Part shown: one piece after another, positions 19,057-27,500 of the stretch
Layout of the letters: every line of letters begins with the position of its first letter
How positions within the stretch are numbered: the first letter of the stretch is position 1
From: Autumnicola musiva
GTDB taxonomy: Bacteria; Bacteroidota; Bacteroidia; Flavobacteriales; Flavobacteriaceae
Assembly: GCF_031846585.1 (NCBI RefSeq)
Contig: NZ_JAVRHK010000001.1
Span: forward strand, 1 to 64,000
DNA: 64,000 bases
Reading direction: 5' to 3'
The notes under the pieces: generated by a model
The model's input: the letters and a program-made list of their open reading frames with translations, nothing else
Databases searched by the model: none
Told to the model about the DNA's origin: nothing
Made by a program: the position numbers and the translations under genes

Positions 19057-19272
19057 GCCTGTTATCCAACTTATTTCTGCTATTATCCAGTATCTGTAAG
19101 TTTTTCGCTACTTCTTCCAATTAACTGTTTTTCACATAATTAGAACCTATTCAGAAATACTTTTTGTTCACTTTAAGAATCGAGTTAAAGTAAGTCTAAA
19201 CATGATTTAAAATTTCTGTTTGAGCCGAAAGTTTTACAAATTGGGGTTATTAACAACTTAAAAAAATACAAT

Positions 19273-20235
19273 ATGAAATCGACGATCAATTTTGACAAGT
19301 ACAGTAAGTACTTTTTACTTCTTTTTCTTACTCTGGGAGTAGTAAGCTGCGATGAAGATGATGATGTAATTGACAATGATGAAGATTACACCGGATCCAT
19401 TACAGCTATGGACCAGACAATTTCTCAGGAGGACAACACCATAATGGTACAGAGTGTTACCGTTGGACAAGATAGCTGGTTAGTAGCAGTGCATTCCGAT
19501 GAAGAAAATTCTGATAATTTTATCGTAGAGCCGGTAATGGTGGAAGAAGGAAGTGATTCAGACATTATGTTAACCCTGAATGAAGATGCCGGACTTATGG
19601 AAGGCGATAATGAAATTACATTAAAGCTTTATGCTGAAGACGACGATGGTGTATGGGATATAGACGATGAGGCTATTACCGATACAAGCGGACTCTTGAC
19701 CACTACCACTATTACAGTTACTGTAGAAGGCACTACTGCCAATAGTTTTGCAGATTACGATACTGATGGTGACGGATTCCTGAATGCAGATGAAGTTGCA
19801 GGGACTTATCAAAACGACTTTAACAACTGGGATACCGATGCTGATGGTTCTTTAAGCGATGAAGAGTTTTCTAATACCACCTTCGCGAATACAGATACAA
19901 ATAGCGATGATGGTATAGATGAGGACGAATGGAACGCTGGTAACACAGGTCAGTTTAGCACCTATTCAGGAGATAATGATTTTGCTTATTATGATACCGA
20001 TGCTGATGGTACTATAAACAGTGATGAATGGAATACAGGCTATGCTGATTCTGACTGGTATGGTACTTATGATGCAGATACCAGCAATAGCGTAACAGAA
20101 GACGAATGGAACGCAGGTCTTTATAATGACTGGGATACCGATGCTGACGGAATGATTAATGAAGATGAATATAATAACTATAGCGGTTATGCCGGTGGAT
20201 GGTCCTCTGAAGCCGGAACTGGTACAACCATGTAA
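19273..20235 (+). CDS. Acidic lipoprotein with six EF-hand-like calcium loops
   Basis: 320 residues, lipobox Cys26 (GVVSC) followed by a run of Asp/Glu. Residues about 40-155 form a beta-rich acidic domain (with VAVHSDEENSDNFIV and a repeat-like second half) of no family I can name. Residues 163-299 hold six 12-residue loops of DxDxDG...xxE type: DTDGDGFLNADE (163-174), DTDADGSLSDEE (187-198), DTNSDDGIDEDE (208-219), DTDADGTINSDE (241-252), DADTSNSVTEDE (267-278) and DTDADGMINEDE (288-299). These predict Ca binding on the cell surface or in the periplasm. Monocistronic, with a strong terminator. Confidence 0.8.
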   Translation: MKSTINFDKYSKYFLLLFLTLGVVSCDEDDDVIDNDEDYTGSITAMDQTISQEDNTIMVQSVTVGQDSWLVAVHSDEENSDNFIVEPVMVEEGSDSDIMLTLNEDAGLMEGDNEITLKLYAEDDDGVWDIDDEAITDTSGLLTTTTITVTVEGTTANSFADYDTDGDGFLNADEVAGTYQNDFNNWDTDADGSLSDEEFSNTTFANTDTNSDDGIDEDEWNAGNTGQFSTYSGDNDFAYYDTDADGTINSDEWNTGYADSDWYGTYDADTSNSVTEDEWNAGLYNDWDTDADGMINEDEYNNYSGYAGGWSSEAGTGTTM

Positions 20236-20255
20236 TATTGGTTGGCGATTGTTAG

Positions 20256-20296
20256 GAAAAGGCTGGAAGATTATTCTTCCGGCCTTTTCTTTTTTA
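20256..20296 (+). terminator. Terminator after the EF-hand gene
   Basis: GAAAAGGCTGGAAGA (20256-20270), loop TTAT, TCTTCCGGCCTTTTC (20275-20289): a 15-bp stem with one G-U pair, then TTTTTT. Confidence 0.92.
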
Positions 20297-20384
20297 CTAA
20301 ACTTCTTGGATAGTTAATAAACATCACAGTTTTATATTAAACTATCAACTAGATTACAAGTCTAAGTTCTAAATACTTATAAAT

Positions 20385-20771
20385 ATGAAAAAACTAATTT
20401 TATTACTGATTATGCTGGTATCTTTATCTGCATTTTCACAGGACGAAGGCCGAAGAATGGGTAACAGAAGCCCCGAGGAAATGGCAAATTTTGCTTCAGA
20501 ACGAATGACCAATATGCTCGATTTAAATGAAGCACAACAGGAGCAGGTGAAATCATATTACCTGAACAGAACTGAAGAAATGCAAAAAATGCGAAAAGAG
20601 CAATCCGGAAGGATGAGCAGGGAAGAAAGAAAAAAAATGATGGAGAAAGCAGCCACTGCTGAAGATGAGGAAATGAAAAAGATCCTTACCGAAGAGCAAT
20701 ATGGAAAATGGCAAAAATCCAGAGAAGAACGCAGAAAGAACTGGCAGGATGGAAACCGCCGCAGAAATTAA
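20385..20771 (+). CDS. Small periplasmic Spy/CpxP-like protein
   Basis: 128 residues: signal peptide ending SAFSQ (about 1-19), then a very charged, Met-, Arg- and Glu-rich helical protein. The pattern LNEAQQEQVKSYYLNRTEEM followed by ILTEEQYGKWQ resembles the LTxxQ repeats of Spy/CpxP and of Bacteroidota DUF4890 proteins. A periplasmic chaperone or envelope/metal stress role is inferred. It lies next to the copper island but on the opposite strand, converging with copA, so it is not in that operon. Confidence 0.6.
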   Translation: MKKLILLLIMLVSLSAFSQDEGRRMGNRSPEEMANFASERMTNMLDLNEAQQEQVKSYYLNRTEEMQKMRKEQSGRMSREERKKMMEKAATAEDEEMKKILTEEQYGKWQKSREERRKNWQDGNRRRN

Positions 20772-20791
20772 GTATCTGTCTTGATAATTAA

Positions 20792-20850
20792 GAGCCTGTA
20801 AAAATGGAGGATTTCAGTACACCATCCCCATTTTTTTACAGGCTTTTCTT
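20792..20850. terminator. Bidirectional terminator between the Spy-like gene and copA
   Basis: GAGCCTGTAAAAATGG (from 20792) pairs with CCATTTTTTTACAGGC (to 20843), enclosing about 25 nt, with a T-run after it on the plus strand. It separates convergent genes. Confidence 0.8.
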
Positions 20851-20854
20851 TTTC

Positions 20855-23641
20855 CTATCCAAGTTTCGTAGAACGTAACCTTAACGCATTGGCTATTACC
20901 GAAACCGAACTAAAACTCATTGCCAAAGCAGCAATCATTGGAGACAACAAAATTCCGAAGAAAGGATAAAGTACTCCGGCCGCAATAGGCACTCCCACCG
21001 AATTATAAATAAGGGCAAAGAAAAGATTCTGCTTAATATTCCTCATCACCCTGGCGCTTAATTGCTTTGCTTTTACAACCCCCTGAAGGTCTCCCTTCAG
21101 CAAAGTAATTTCAGCACTTTCAATTGCCACATCAGTTCCCGTACCCATGGCAATACCAATCTCAGCCTGGGCAAGGGCAGGCGCATCGTTAATTCCATCG
21201 CCAGCCATAGCCACTTTTTTCCCGTTTTCCTGAAGACGTTTTACTTCTTCCAGTTTATCCTGCGGCAGCATCCCGGCTTTAAAACCAGTGAGGTGCATTT
21301 CCTTAGCAACAGCCGCCGCCGTGTTTTCATTATCACCTGTGAGCATAACTACCTCAACACCCTTCTCCATTAATTCTGAAATGGCCTTACAGCTGGTTTT
21401 TTTGATGGCATCGGTTACAGTGAGATATCCTGCAATTTTTCCATCAGCTGAAAGATAAGAAACCGTTTTTCCCAGTTTCTGTTCTTCTGAAACCTGCTCC
21501 TGAAGTTCTGCGGGCAACGCAACATTCAATTCTTTCATCAATGCGGCATTTCCTATTCCTATCTTTTCGCTATTTATTTTCGCAGTAACTCCTTTCCCGG
21601 TAACCGCATTAAAATTTGATGCCTCTAAAAATTTTACATTTTTCTCACGGGCGTAATTTACAGTGGCTTCAGCCAAAGGATGTTCACTCTGGGAATTGAC
21701 CGAAGCAATTTTCCGCAGCACCTCTTCTTCAGAAAAATCACCTGCAGGCACAACTTTTTCTACGGAAGGTTTGCCCTCGGTTATTGTACCGGTTTTATCA
21801 ATTATCAGCGTATCTATTTCATCCATCTGCTCCAGGGCGCGGGCATTTTTAATTAGCACGCCGTTTTGGGCACCCTTCCCTACTCCCACCATTACAGACA
21901 TTGGTGTGGCAAGACCTAAGGCGCAGGGACATGCAATAATTAGTACCGCAATGGCATTGATTAAAGCATAAACATAAGATGGTTCCGGGCCATAAATGGC
22001 CCAGATAATAAAGGTTATTACAGAAACTGCCACTACAACCGGCACAAAATATGCTGAAATTTTATCTGCCAGTTTCTGGATTGGCGCCTGCGAACGGCTG
22101 GCATCGTTAACCATTTTCACAATCTGGGCCAGCAGGGTCTCATTCCCCACTTTTTCAGCTTTCATGGTAAAGCTTTTATTCCCGTTAATGGTACCTGAAG
22201 TCACTTTATCTCCTTCATATTTTTCCACCGGAACAGGTTCTCCGGTGATCATAGATTCATCTATACTTGTTTCCCCTTTTTCAATTGTGCCATCTACGGC
22301 AATTTTATCACCGGGCTTTACCCTTAAAATATCTCCCACTTCAATTTTATCTGAAGCAATAACTTCTTCCTCCCCGTTAACAATGCGAATTGCGGTATTA
22401 GGTGCTAATTTCAGAAGCTTTTTAATGGCAGAATTTGTCCTGCTGTGTGCCCGGGCTTCCATTACCTGGCCCAGCAAAACCAAGATAAGAATCACCGTGG
22501 CCGCTTCAAAATAAACATGCACGGTACCCGCTTCGGTTTTAAACTGCTGCGGAAAAAAATCCGGAACCAACATCCCGAAAACGCTAAAGAGCCACGCAAT
22601 TCCGGCCCCTATTCCTATTAAAGTAAACATATTGAGGTTCCAGGAAACTATAGATTTCCATGCACGTTCGAAGAACATCCAGGTGGCATAAAAAACCACC
22701 GGCAGCGATAAGCCTAATTGTATCCAGTTCCAGTACTTCAAATCCATCCATTCATAAAGCGGATTATCAGCCAGCATTTCAGACATGGCGATAAGAAAGA
22801 CAGGCAGGGTAAAAGCAATTGCAATTTTGAACTTTTTCAGCAGTTTTCTATAAGTTTTGTCCTCGGCTGAAGAGTCTACTTCTTTAGGCACAAGATCCAT
22901 CCCGCAAATGGGGCAACTGCCGGGGCCATTTTCTTCAATTTCAGGGTGCATTGGGCAGGTGTATTTGCCACTCACCGCCGTGAGACTCATTTCCTCCACC
23001 AGGTCCATCCCACACACAGGGCAATCTCCTGGCTGGTTATAGGTTTTTTCTCCCTCGCAATGCATAGGACAGTAAAAAACACCTGTACCTTCGCCTTTTG
23101 ATACAGGTTTTTCCTCGTGTTGATGATGTTTATGCTGCTCTCCCGGCAAATGAATCTGGTAATTCCCGCCGGCCTCTTTTAATGCCTGCTGAAATTTGCC
23201 TATTTTAATATGCTTCTGCATTTCTATTTCAGCTTCAGCTTTCTCCAGATCAACGGAAGCTTTGGTCACTCCTTCAACTTTATTTAAAGTTTCTTCCACA
23301 TGGGAACGACAGCCGTTGCAGGTCATGCCGGTTACAGCATATTTATGCTTCATTACATGTTCATGATTTTTCTCTGCCTGTACGGAACTGGAAGCTTCAG
23401 AAGAATGCTGATCTTTTTCTTCAGCTTCAGAAGGAAGATAAATTTGATAATTCCCGCCTGCTTCCTGCAATGCCTGCTGAAATTTGTCAATTTTAATATG
23501 CTGCTGCATTTCTACTTCAGCTTCAGCTTTCTCCAGATCAACAGAAGCTTTGGTCACTCCTTCAACATTATTCAAAGCTTTTTCCACATGACTGCGACAG
23601 CCATTACAGGTCATTCCTGTAACTTTATAGGTATGTTTCAT
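20855..23641 (-). CDS. copA: Copper-exporting P1B-type ATPase CopA
   Basis: 928 residues from the chosen ATG (MKHTYKVTGMTC); a longer frame begins 14 codons upstream but adds only non-family sequence. Pumps Cu(I) from cytoplasm to periplasm. Order: HMA1 (1-71, CNGC 12-15), HMA2 (97-167, CNGC 108-111), two heavy-metal-binding YHS-like Cys domains (CPMH...CPVCGMDL about 190-215; CPMHPEI...CPICGMDL about 227-253), then the ATPase core with CPC 571-573, DKTGT 615-619, the HP motif 654-655, TGDN 768-771 and GDGINDAP 814-821. The two HMA segments are near-copies at DNA level. It is last in the copper island, 219 nt downstream of the csp gene; cotranscription with it is uncertain because a terminator intervenes. 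Confidence 0.97.
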   Translation of the reverse strand: MKHTYKVTGMTCNGCRSHVEKALNNVEGVTKASVDLEKAEAEVEMQQHIKIDKFQQALQEAGGNYQIYLPSEAEEKDQHSSEASSSVQAEKNHEHVMKHKYAVTGMTCNGCRSHVEETLNKVEGVTKASVDLEKAEAEIEMQKHIKIGKFQQALKEAGGNYQIHLPGEQHKHHQHEEKPVSKGEGTGVFYCPMHCEGEKTYNQPGDCPVCGMDLVEEMSLTAVSGKYTCPMHPEIEENGPGSCPICGMDLVPKEVDSSAEDKTYRKLLKKFKIAIAFTLPVFLIAMSEMLADNPLYEWMDLKYWNWIQLGLSLPVVFYATWMFFERAWKSIVSWNLNMFTLIGIGAGIAWLFSVFGMLVPDFFPQQFKTEAGTVHVYFEAATVILILVLLGQVMEARAHSRTNSAIKKLLKLAPNTAIRIVNGEEEVIASDKIEVGDILRVKPGDKIAVDGTIEKGETSIDESMITGEPVPVEKYEGDKVTSGTINGNKSFTMKAEKVGNETLLAQIVKMVNDASRSQAPIQKLADKISAYFVPVVVAVSVITFIIWAIYGPEPSYVYALINAIAVLIIACPCALGLATPMSVMVGVGKGAQNGVLIKNARALEQMDEIDTLIIDKTGTITEGKPSVEKVVPAGDFSEEEVLRKIASVNSQSEHPLAEATVNYAREKNVKFLEASNFNAVTGKGVTAKINSEKIGIGNAALMKELNVALPAELQEQVSEEQKLGKTVSYLSADGKIAGYLTVTDAIKKTSCKAISELMEKGVEVVMLTGDNENTAAAVAKEMHLTGFKAGMLPQDKLEEVKRLQENGKKVAMAGDGINDAPALAQAEIGIAMGTGTDVAIESAEITLLKGDLQGVVKAKQLSARVMRNIKQNLFFALIYNSVGVPIAAGVLYPFFGILLSPMIAALAMSFSSVSVIANALRLRSTKLG

Positions 23642-23810
23642 TATTGCGCTCAATTTAGGGCAAGTTAAATTTTCAATATCCAATTCAGTTTTAAAATTGT
23701 CGGATTTCCTTTAGAATTCTTTCTACTTTCTTCGGGAAATCTACGCTTCTTTCAGATTAAAATGAGGAGAGTTACAGGCCTGTTCTAATACCATTCCAAT
23801 TTTACAAACA

Positions 23811-23836
23811 AAAAAAGCCCGAAAATCCGGGCTTTT
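23811..23836 (-). terminator. Terminator after the Csp gene
   Basis: AAAAGCCCG (23813-23821) and CGGGCTTTT (23828-23836) with a 6-nt loop; on the minus strand it is followed by a T-run, 24 nt after the csp stop. The remaining bases up to copA show no consensus promoter I can support. Confidence 0.85.
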
Positions 23837-23860
23837 ATAATCAATTGAAAAGCGTTTGTT

Positions 23861-24181
23861 TTATGTCAAAAATTCCTCACAGGCTTTTTCACATTCCCTG
23901 CAGGATTTTGCACAATCCTGGCAATGCCTGGAATCATGTTTTCCACATTCATCTGCACACTCTCCACATACCTGCTTACAATATTGCACTAAACCTTTTA
24001 CATTGGCACCATCTATGGCAAGAATCTGAACCAGTGCAGCACAAGCTTCGGCACATACTTTATCTGTACGGATGCAGGAAACCATCATTTCTAAATTATC
24101 CTCACCAAGGCAGGCATCTGCACAATAATTACAATGATTTATACAGTTTCCCAGTGTATGAATAAATTTCTCATTTCTCAT
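23861..24181 (-). CDS. Cys-rich four-helix-bundle copper storage protein (Csp/DUF326 type)
   Basis: 106 residues with 16 cysteines, mostly in CxxC or CxxxC spacing on predicted helices (positions 13, 17, 20, 24, 36, 43, 47, 68, 72, 75, 79, 87, 90, 94, 97, 101). This is the pattern of DUF326/Csp proteins, which bind many Cu(I) ions inside a four-helix bundle. There is no signal peptide, so it should be cytosolic, like Csp3. Position between the AraC-type regulator and copA supports a copper role. Gene and function are well supported by composition and context; stoichiometry is not derivable here. Confidence 0.9.
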   Translation of the reverse strand: MRNEKFIHTLGNCINHCNYCADACLGEDNLEMMVSCIRTDKVCAEACAALVQILAIDGANVKGLVQYCKQVCGECADECGKHDSRHCQDCAKSCRECEKACEEFLT

Positions 24182-24310
24182 AATTGTATTTTTTTGGTTA
24201 CACTTTAAAATTAATAAGCATGAACAAAAATTACTTTTAAAATTATGGTAAAGAATATTGCTATTAAGGAAGATTTAATGTATATCCTTTTTCTGTCCTA
24301 TAATTTCTTT

Positions 24311-24392
24311 CGTCACCCTGAATTTATTTCAGGGTCTCAGTATTGCAGTGATTCGCATTGAAATGAGATTCTGAAACAAGTTCAGAATGACG
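24311..24392. repeat. Long imperfect inverted repeat (intergenic palindromic element)
   Basis: Left arm 24311-24339 begins CGTCACCCTGAA and ends GGTCTCA; right arm 24364-24392 begins TGAGATTCTGAA and ends AATGACG. The 29-nt arms are complementary except at a few transitions, around a 24-nt loop. It lies between the regulator and csp genes inside the copper island. Elements of the GTCA(C/T)(C/T)CTGAA...TTTCAG kind are, from memory, dispersed in many Bacteroidota genomes. It could stabilise or end transcripts; it has no simple U-tract. Confidence 0.7.
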
Positions 24393-24432
24393 TCATTTTT
24401 CAGTTTAGGATACTTTACGGACAAAAAAAGAT

Positions 24433-24999
24433 TTATAAAGAATCCAGGGTGTTACGCTTTTTGACTCGTTTGGCGCGGTATTCAGAAGGGCTTATACCTG
24501 TACTTTTTCTAAAAGAACTGGATAGGTATGCAGCACTGGAATAGCCCGTACAGTCAGCAATTTCAGAAATATTTAATTCATCATATTCCAGCAATTCTTT
24601 TACTCTTTCTATTCTTATTGTATTCTGAAAACTGGAAATACTCCTGCCCTCATATCTACTAAAAAGATTGGTGAGGTGGCTATAATCATAATGCAGGCGG
24701 TCGCTCAATACGCGGGAAAGTTTTTCTTCAGGCATTTCATTTTCATAAACCTGCTCAATAATTATTGATTTGATATTATTTATGATCCTTTCATTTTTCT
24801 CCTGAAGAATTTCGAATCCTACTTCTTTAAACTCCTGATCTAGCATACGAAGTTCCGGAGCTGTAAGTTTTCTGTCAATAGCAGCTTCGCCCAGGGTTAT
24901 ATGGCTAAAAGGGATCTTGTGCCGCAGCAATATTTCCCTTACCGTTGCTATACACCGGTTGCAAACAACATTTTTAATCTGGATGGTTTCGTTTTTCAA
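24433..24999 (-). CDS. AraC-type regulator with N-terminal HMA-like Cys-x-x-Cys domain
   Basis: 188 residues. The first about 65 residues (IQIKNVVCNRCIATVREIL, CNRC at 13-16, then a beta-alpha-beta-like stretch ending VGFEILQEK) look like a degenerate heavy-metal-associated fold; residues about 90-180 hold the AraC-family double helix-turn-helix (ISEIADCTGYSSAAYLSSSF...GISPSEYR). The start is TTG; no ATG exists before residue 54, and the frame is open upstream to just after the previous gene's stop, through a hairpin. It sits in the copper cluster, after the DUF3347 lipoprotein gene and before csp. A one-component copper-responsive activator is inferred; metal binding by CNRC is untested. Confidence 0.8.
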   Translation of the reverse strand: MKNETIQIKNVVCNRCIATVREILLRHKIPFSHITLGEAAIDRKLTAPELRMLDQEFKEVGFEILQEKNERIINNIKSIIIEQVYENEMPEEKLSRVLSDRLHYDYSHLTNLFSRYEGRSISSFQNTIRIERVKELLEYDELNISEIADCTGYSSAAYLSSSFRKSTGISPSEYRAKRVKKRNTLDSL

Positions 25000-25015
25000 A
25001 TCTTCCGGGATTGAT

Positions 25016-25060
25016 AAAGCCGGTTCCTTCAGGGAAAAATCCAGATCAGGAACCGGCTTT
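25016..25060. promoter_or_regulatory. Hairpin in the leader of the AraC-type regulator
   Basis: AAAGCCGGTTCCT (25016-25028) pairs perfectly with AGGAACCGGCTTT (25048-25060) over a 19-nt loop, ending 17 nt before the regulator's TTG start. The T-run follows on the plus strand only, so for the minus-strand operon this is not a standard terminator; it could attenuate or shape translation of the regulator, or stop antisense transcripts. Confidence 0.5.
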
Positions 25061-25065
25061 TTTTA

Positions 25066-25638
25066 TTAATTTAAAGTTTCTTCAGTTCTTCCACAGTTCA
25101 GCATTTTATCTCCGAAATATGGATTCCTGATTTGTTTTGTACTGGAATACCAATAGCCTCCCTCACCTTCAAAAGCCATAGGGCAATATTGCTTATAAAT
25201 TTCTCCTGACGCTAAAGCCCCTTTCAACACTGGCTCCATTGCGGAAGCCAGGCTGGAAAACGCCTCTCTCTGAACATTTATATCTTCTGTTGCCATAATT
25301 TTATTGGCTGCGTTTGCCAATTCTGCCCTTTCTGTATCCTTTTTGATTTCATTCAGTATTTTTTGGGCAGATTTTTGTGCTTCAACAGCATTATCGGCTA
25401 CCAGCGCATCTTTCACTCCGGTGTAAGCTTCGTAAATACGGCCGGTGATCTTATCGTTAAATTCCGGGGCTGCAGCGGTATCCTGCATTTCCTTCATACT
25501 GGTTTCAGATTCCTGGTGATGCTCATTCTGCATGGGCATACTCTCTTCTTCATTTCCTTTATTATCCCTGCAGGATGCCAGGCTTAAACTTCCGGCTATC
25601 GCTGCAAAAAATACTGCATTTCTAAATACTCGTTTCAT
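25066..25638 (-). CDS. DUF3347 lipoprotein of the copper cluster
   Basis: 190 residues; lipoprotein signal with Cys23 (SLASC), a Met/His/Glu-rich linker (about 30-60, metal-binding-like), then a DUF3347 domain (about 62-185) with helices and the closing pattern YCPMAFEGEGGYWYS and IRNPYFGDKMLNCG. The same domain forms the C-terminus of the CusB-like protein encoded next to it. Likely a periplasmic copper-binding partner of the efflux system; a binding or chaperone role is inferred from the conserved Cys, Met and His residues and context. Confidence 0.85.
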   Translation of the reverse strand: MKRVFRNAVFFAAIAGSLSLASCRDNKGNEEESMPMQNEHHQESETSMKEMQDTAAAPEFNDKITGRIYEAYTGVKDALVADNAVEAQKSAQKILNEIKKDTERAELANAANKIMATEDINVQREAFSSLASAMEPVLKGALASGEIYKQYCPMAFEGEGGYWYSSTKQIRNPYFGDKMLNCGRTEETLN

Positions 25639-25721
25639 AATTTCTTTTTTTGGGTTATTTAAATTAGTAAATCTTTTTATTATTGCTGAATAATGCTTTA
25701 GTATTTTTATTCTGATTTCAT

Positions 25722-27443
25722 TTATTCCCCGCCAAAGGTTTTTTTAATTTCCCCGCAACCCAGCATTGCCTCGCCAAAGTAAGGGTTTCGTATTTCCTTT
25801 ATTTCACTTATCCAGTAAGCTCCTTTGTTATTATTGGCCATCGGGCAGCGTTGCATGTACAGCGTTTTATTAAGATTATCCATATTGGAAACAAATGCAA
25901 GCATATTTTCTGAAAGTATCACAAAATGATCCCTTTGATTCTCCAGCTGGTTATTTTCTGAAATTCCTACCAGCATGGTTTTTATCTTCTCCAGGTGCGA
26001 AACTTCCATAGTTTCAAGATTTGTGGTTTTCAGGCTCTGCAACTCCTGAAGCATCTCAAAAGCCGCAGCTCTGGCACCTTCAATATTGGAACTCACCAAA
26101 GCATTTTTTAAATCCAGGTAGGCATCAAGCACAGTTGTAAAGTCCTTCTGAAAAGTTTCCGGAAGCTGCATTTTCATATTCCCGGGCTTTTCTTTTTCCA
26201 TAATATCACTGTTCATCATAGAAGGTTTCCCCTGCAGCTGGGCAGCGGCATCTACCGTAAAGGTTCCGTTTACAACAATTTCCTCACCCAACTGTAAACC
26301 TGCAACCACCATATAACTATTGCCCGTTTGTGTCCCGAGCTGCACTTCCCTCATCTCAAAAACGGGTTTTTCAGGACTGGTTTGTACATAAATCAGGGAA
26401 CGTTCTCCCGTCCATAGCACAGCAGATTTAGGAATACTTATATTTTCTGAATTTGCCATTTGCGCTGTAGCAATATTTCCTTCCACAAACATTCCCGGTC
26501 TCAAAACATTATTCTCGTTTTCCAGTTCAGCTCTTACTCTGATGGTTCTGGTAGAACTATTCAGCAGAGGGTCTACAAAAGAAATTTCTGATACAAATTC
26601 CCTGTTTGGAAACGAATTGATGGTAATGCTAATTTCCTGGCCTTCTTCCAAACTGGAAATCTGATTCTCGTAAGCATCAAAAACCGCCCATACTGTATTT
26701 AAATTGGCAATTTTATAAAGTGGCTGTCCCTGCTCTACGTAATCTCCCTCCTGCACCAGTTTTTCGGTTACCGTTCCACCCAGCGTTGCATAAATGGGGA
26801 AATTTTCCCTCACGCTTCCGGAGTTTTCAATGGCATCAATTTGTTTATCTGAAAGCTTCCATAGCTTCAGTTTGTTGCGAACAGCTTTGTAAAGTGCCGG
26901 CTGATTTTCTTTTAATCTTGCTGCGGTCAATAATTCCTGCTGGGCAGAAACCAGTTCCGGCGAGTAAATAGTACCAAGTAACTGCCCCCTGTTTACCTGC
27001 TCACCGGTGGTATTGATATTCAATCTTTCTATACGCCCGCCGAAATAGGAAGATTGCACCGCGTTGGCTTCTTCATTTATCCTGATTTTTCCCGATAGTG
27101 TCAATTTACCCGAATTTTCCTCTGTGCCGCCTACCCTGGTGGTCTGGATATTAGCCAGGGCCATGGCATTTTCTGTCAGGCTAAACTGTTCTGCAGACAA
27201 TCCAGAAGTCCCAGATTCTGATGGAACAAGGTCCATCCCGCAAATTGGGCAATCCCCGGGCTCCGGCTGCATAATCTGCGGATGCATGCTACACGTCCAC
27301 ATTTGCCCGATATTCTCGTTTTCATGCTCATCATTCCGGGAAGTGTTTTCCCCTGCTCTTTCTTCAGCATTAGTTCCGAAGAAAAGATAGCCCAGCAGCA
27401 ATCCTGAAAGCAAAATTCCTATGTAAATGATATATTTTTTCAT
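25722..27443 (-). CDS. cusB: CusB-type RND efflux adaptor fused to a DUF3347 domain
   Basis: 573 residues. Parts in order: N-terminal membrane anchor (about 4-22), a heavy-metal-binding domain (CSMHPQIMQPEPGDCPICGM, 51-70), the membrane-fusion-protein core with barrel-sandwich and hairpin segments (about 95-410), and a C-terminal DUF3347 domain (about 425-570) ending with RCPMANNNKGAYWIS and NPYFGEAMLGCGE. It links the inner-membrane pump CusA to the TolC-type channel and may hand Cu(I) to the pump. E. coli CusB lacks both the Cys-rich N-terminal domain and DUF3347. Same operon as cusA and the channel gene. Confidence 0.93.
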   Translation of the reverse strand: MKKYIIYIGILLSGLLLGYLFFGTNAEERAGENTSRNDEHENENIGQMWTCSMHPQIMQPEPGDCPICGMDLVPSESGTSGLSAEQFSLTENAMALANIQTTRVGGTEENSGKLTLSGKIRINEEANAVQSSYFGGRIERLNINTTGEQVNRGQLLGTIYSPELVSAQQELLTAARLKENQPALYKAVRNKLKLWKLSDKQIDAIENSGSVRENFPIYATLGGTVTEKLVQEGDYVEQGQPLYKIANLNTVWAVFDAYENQISSLEEGQEISITINSFPNREFVSEISFVDPLLNSSTRTIRVRAELENENNVLRPGMFVEGNIATAQMANSENISIPKSAVLWTGERSLIYVQTSPEKPVFEMREVQLGTQTGNSYMVVAGLQLGEEIVVNGTFTVDAAAQLQGKPSMMNSDIMEKEKPGNMKMQLPETFQKDFTTVLDAYLDLKNALVSSNIEGARAAAFEMLQELQSLKTTNLETMEVSHLEKIKTMLVGISENNQLENQRDHFVILSENMLAFVSNMDNLNKTLYMQRCPMANNNKGAYWISEIKEIRNPYFGEAMLGCGEIKKTFGGE

Positions 27444-27500
27444 CTCTTTTAAATTTAAAAAATAGGTTTCGGCTAAGCTCCACCTGGCATTCTGCTATAA

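Noticed and set aside
21996..22514. Long open frame antisense to copA
   Set aside because: Shadow of the strongly conserved ATPase core on the other strand; no start context or family.
24388..24397. ATGACGTCAT palindrome as a separate regulator site
   Set aside because: It is the outer edge of the larger inverted repeat plus chance flank; no independent support.
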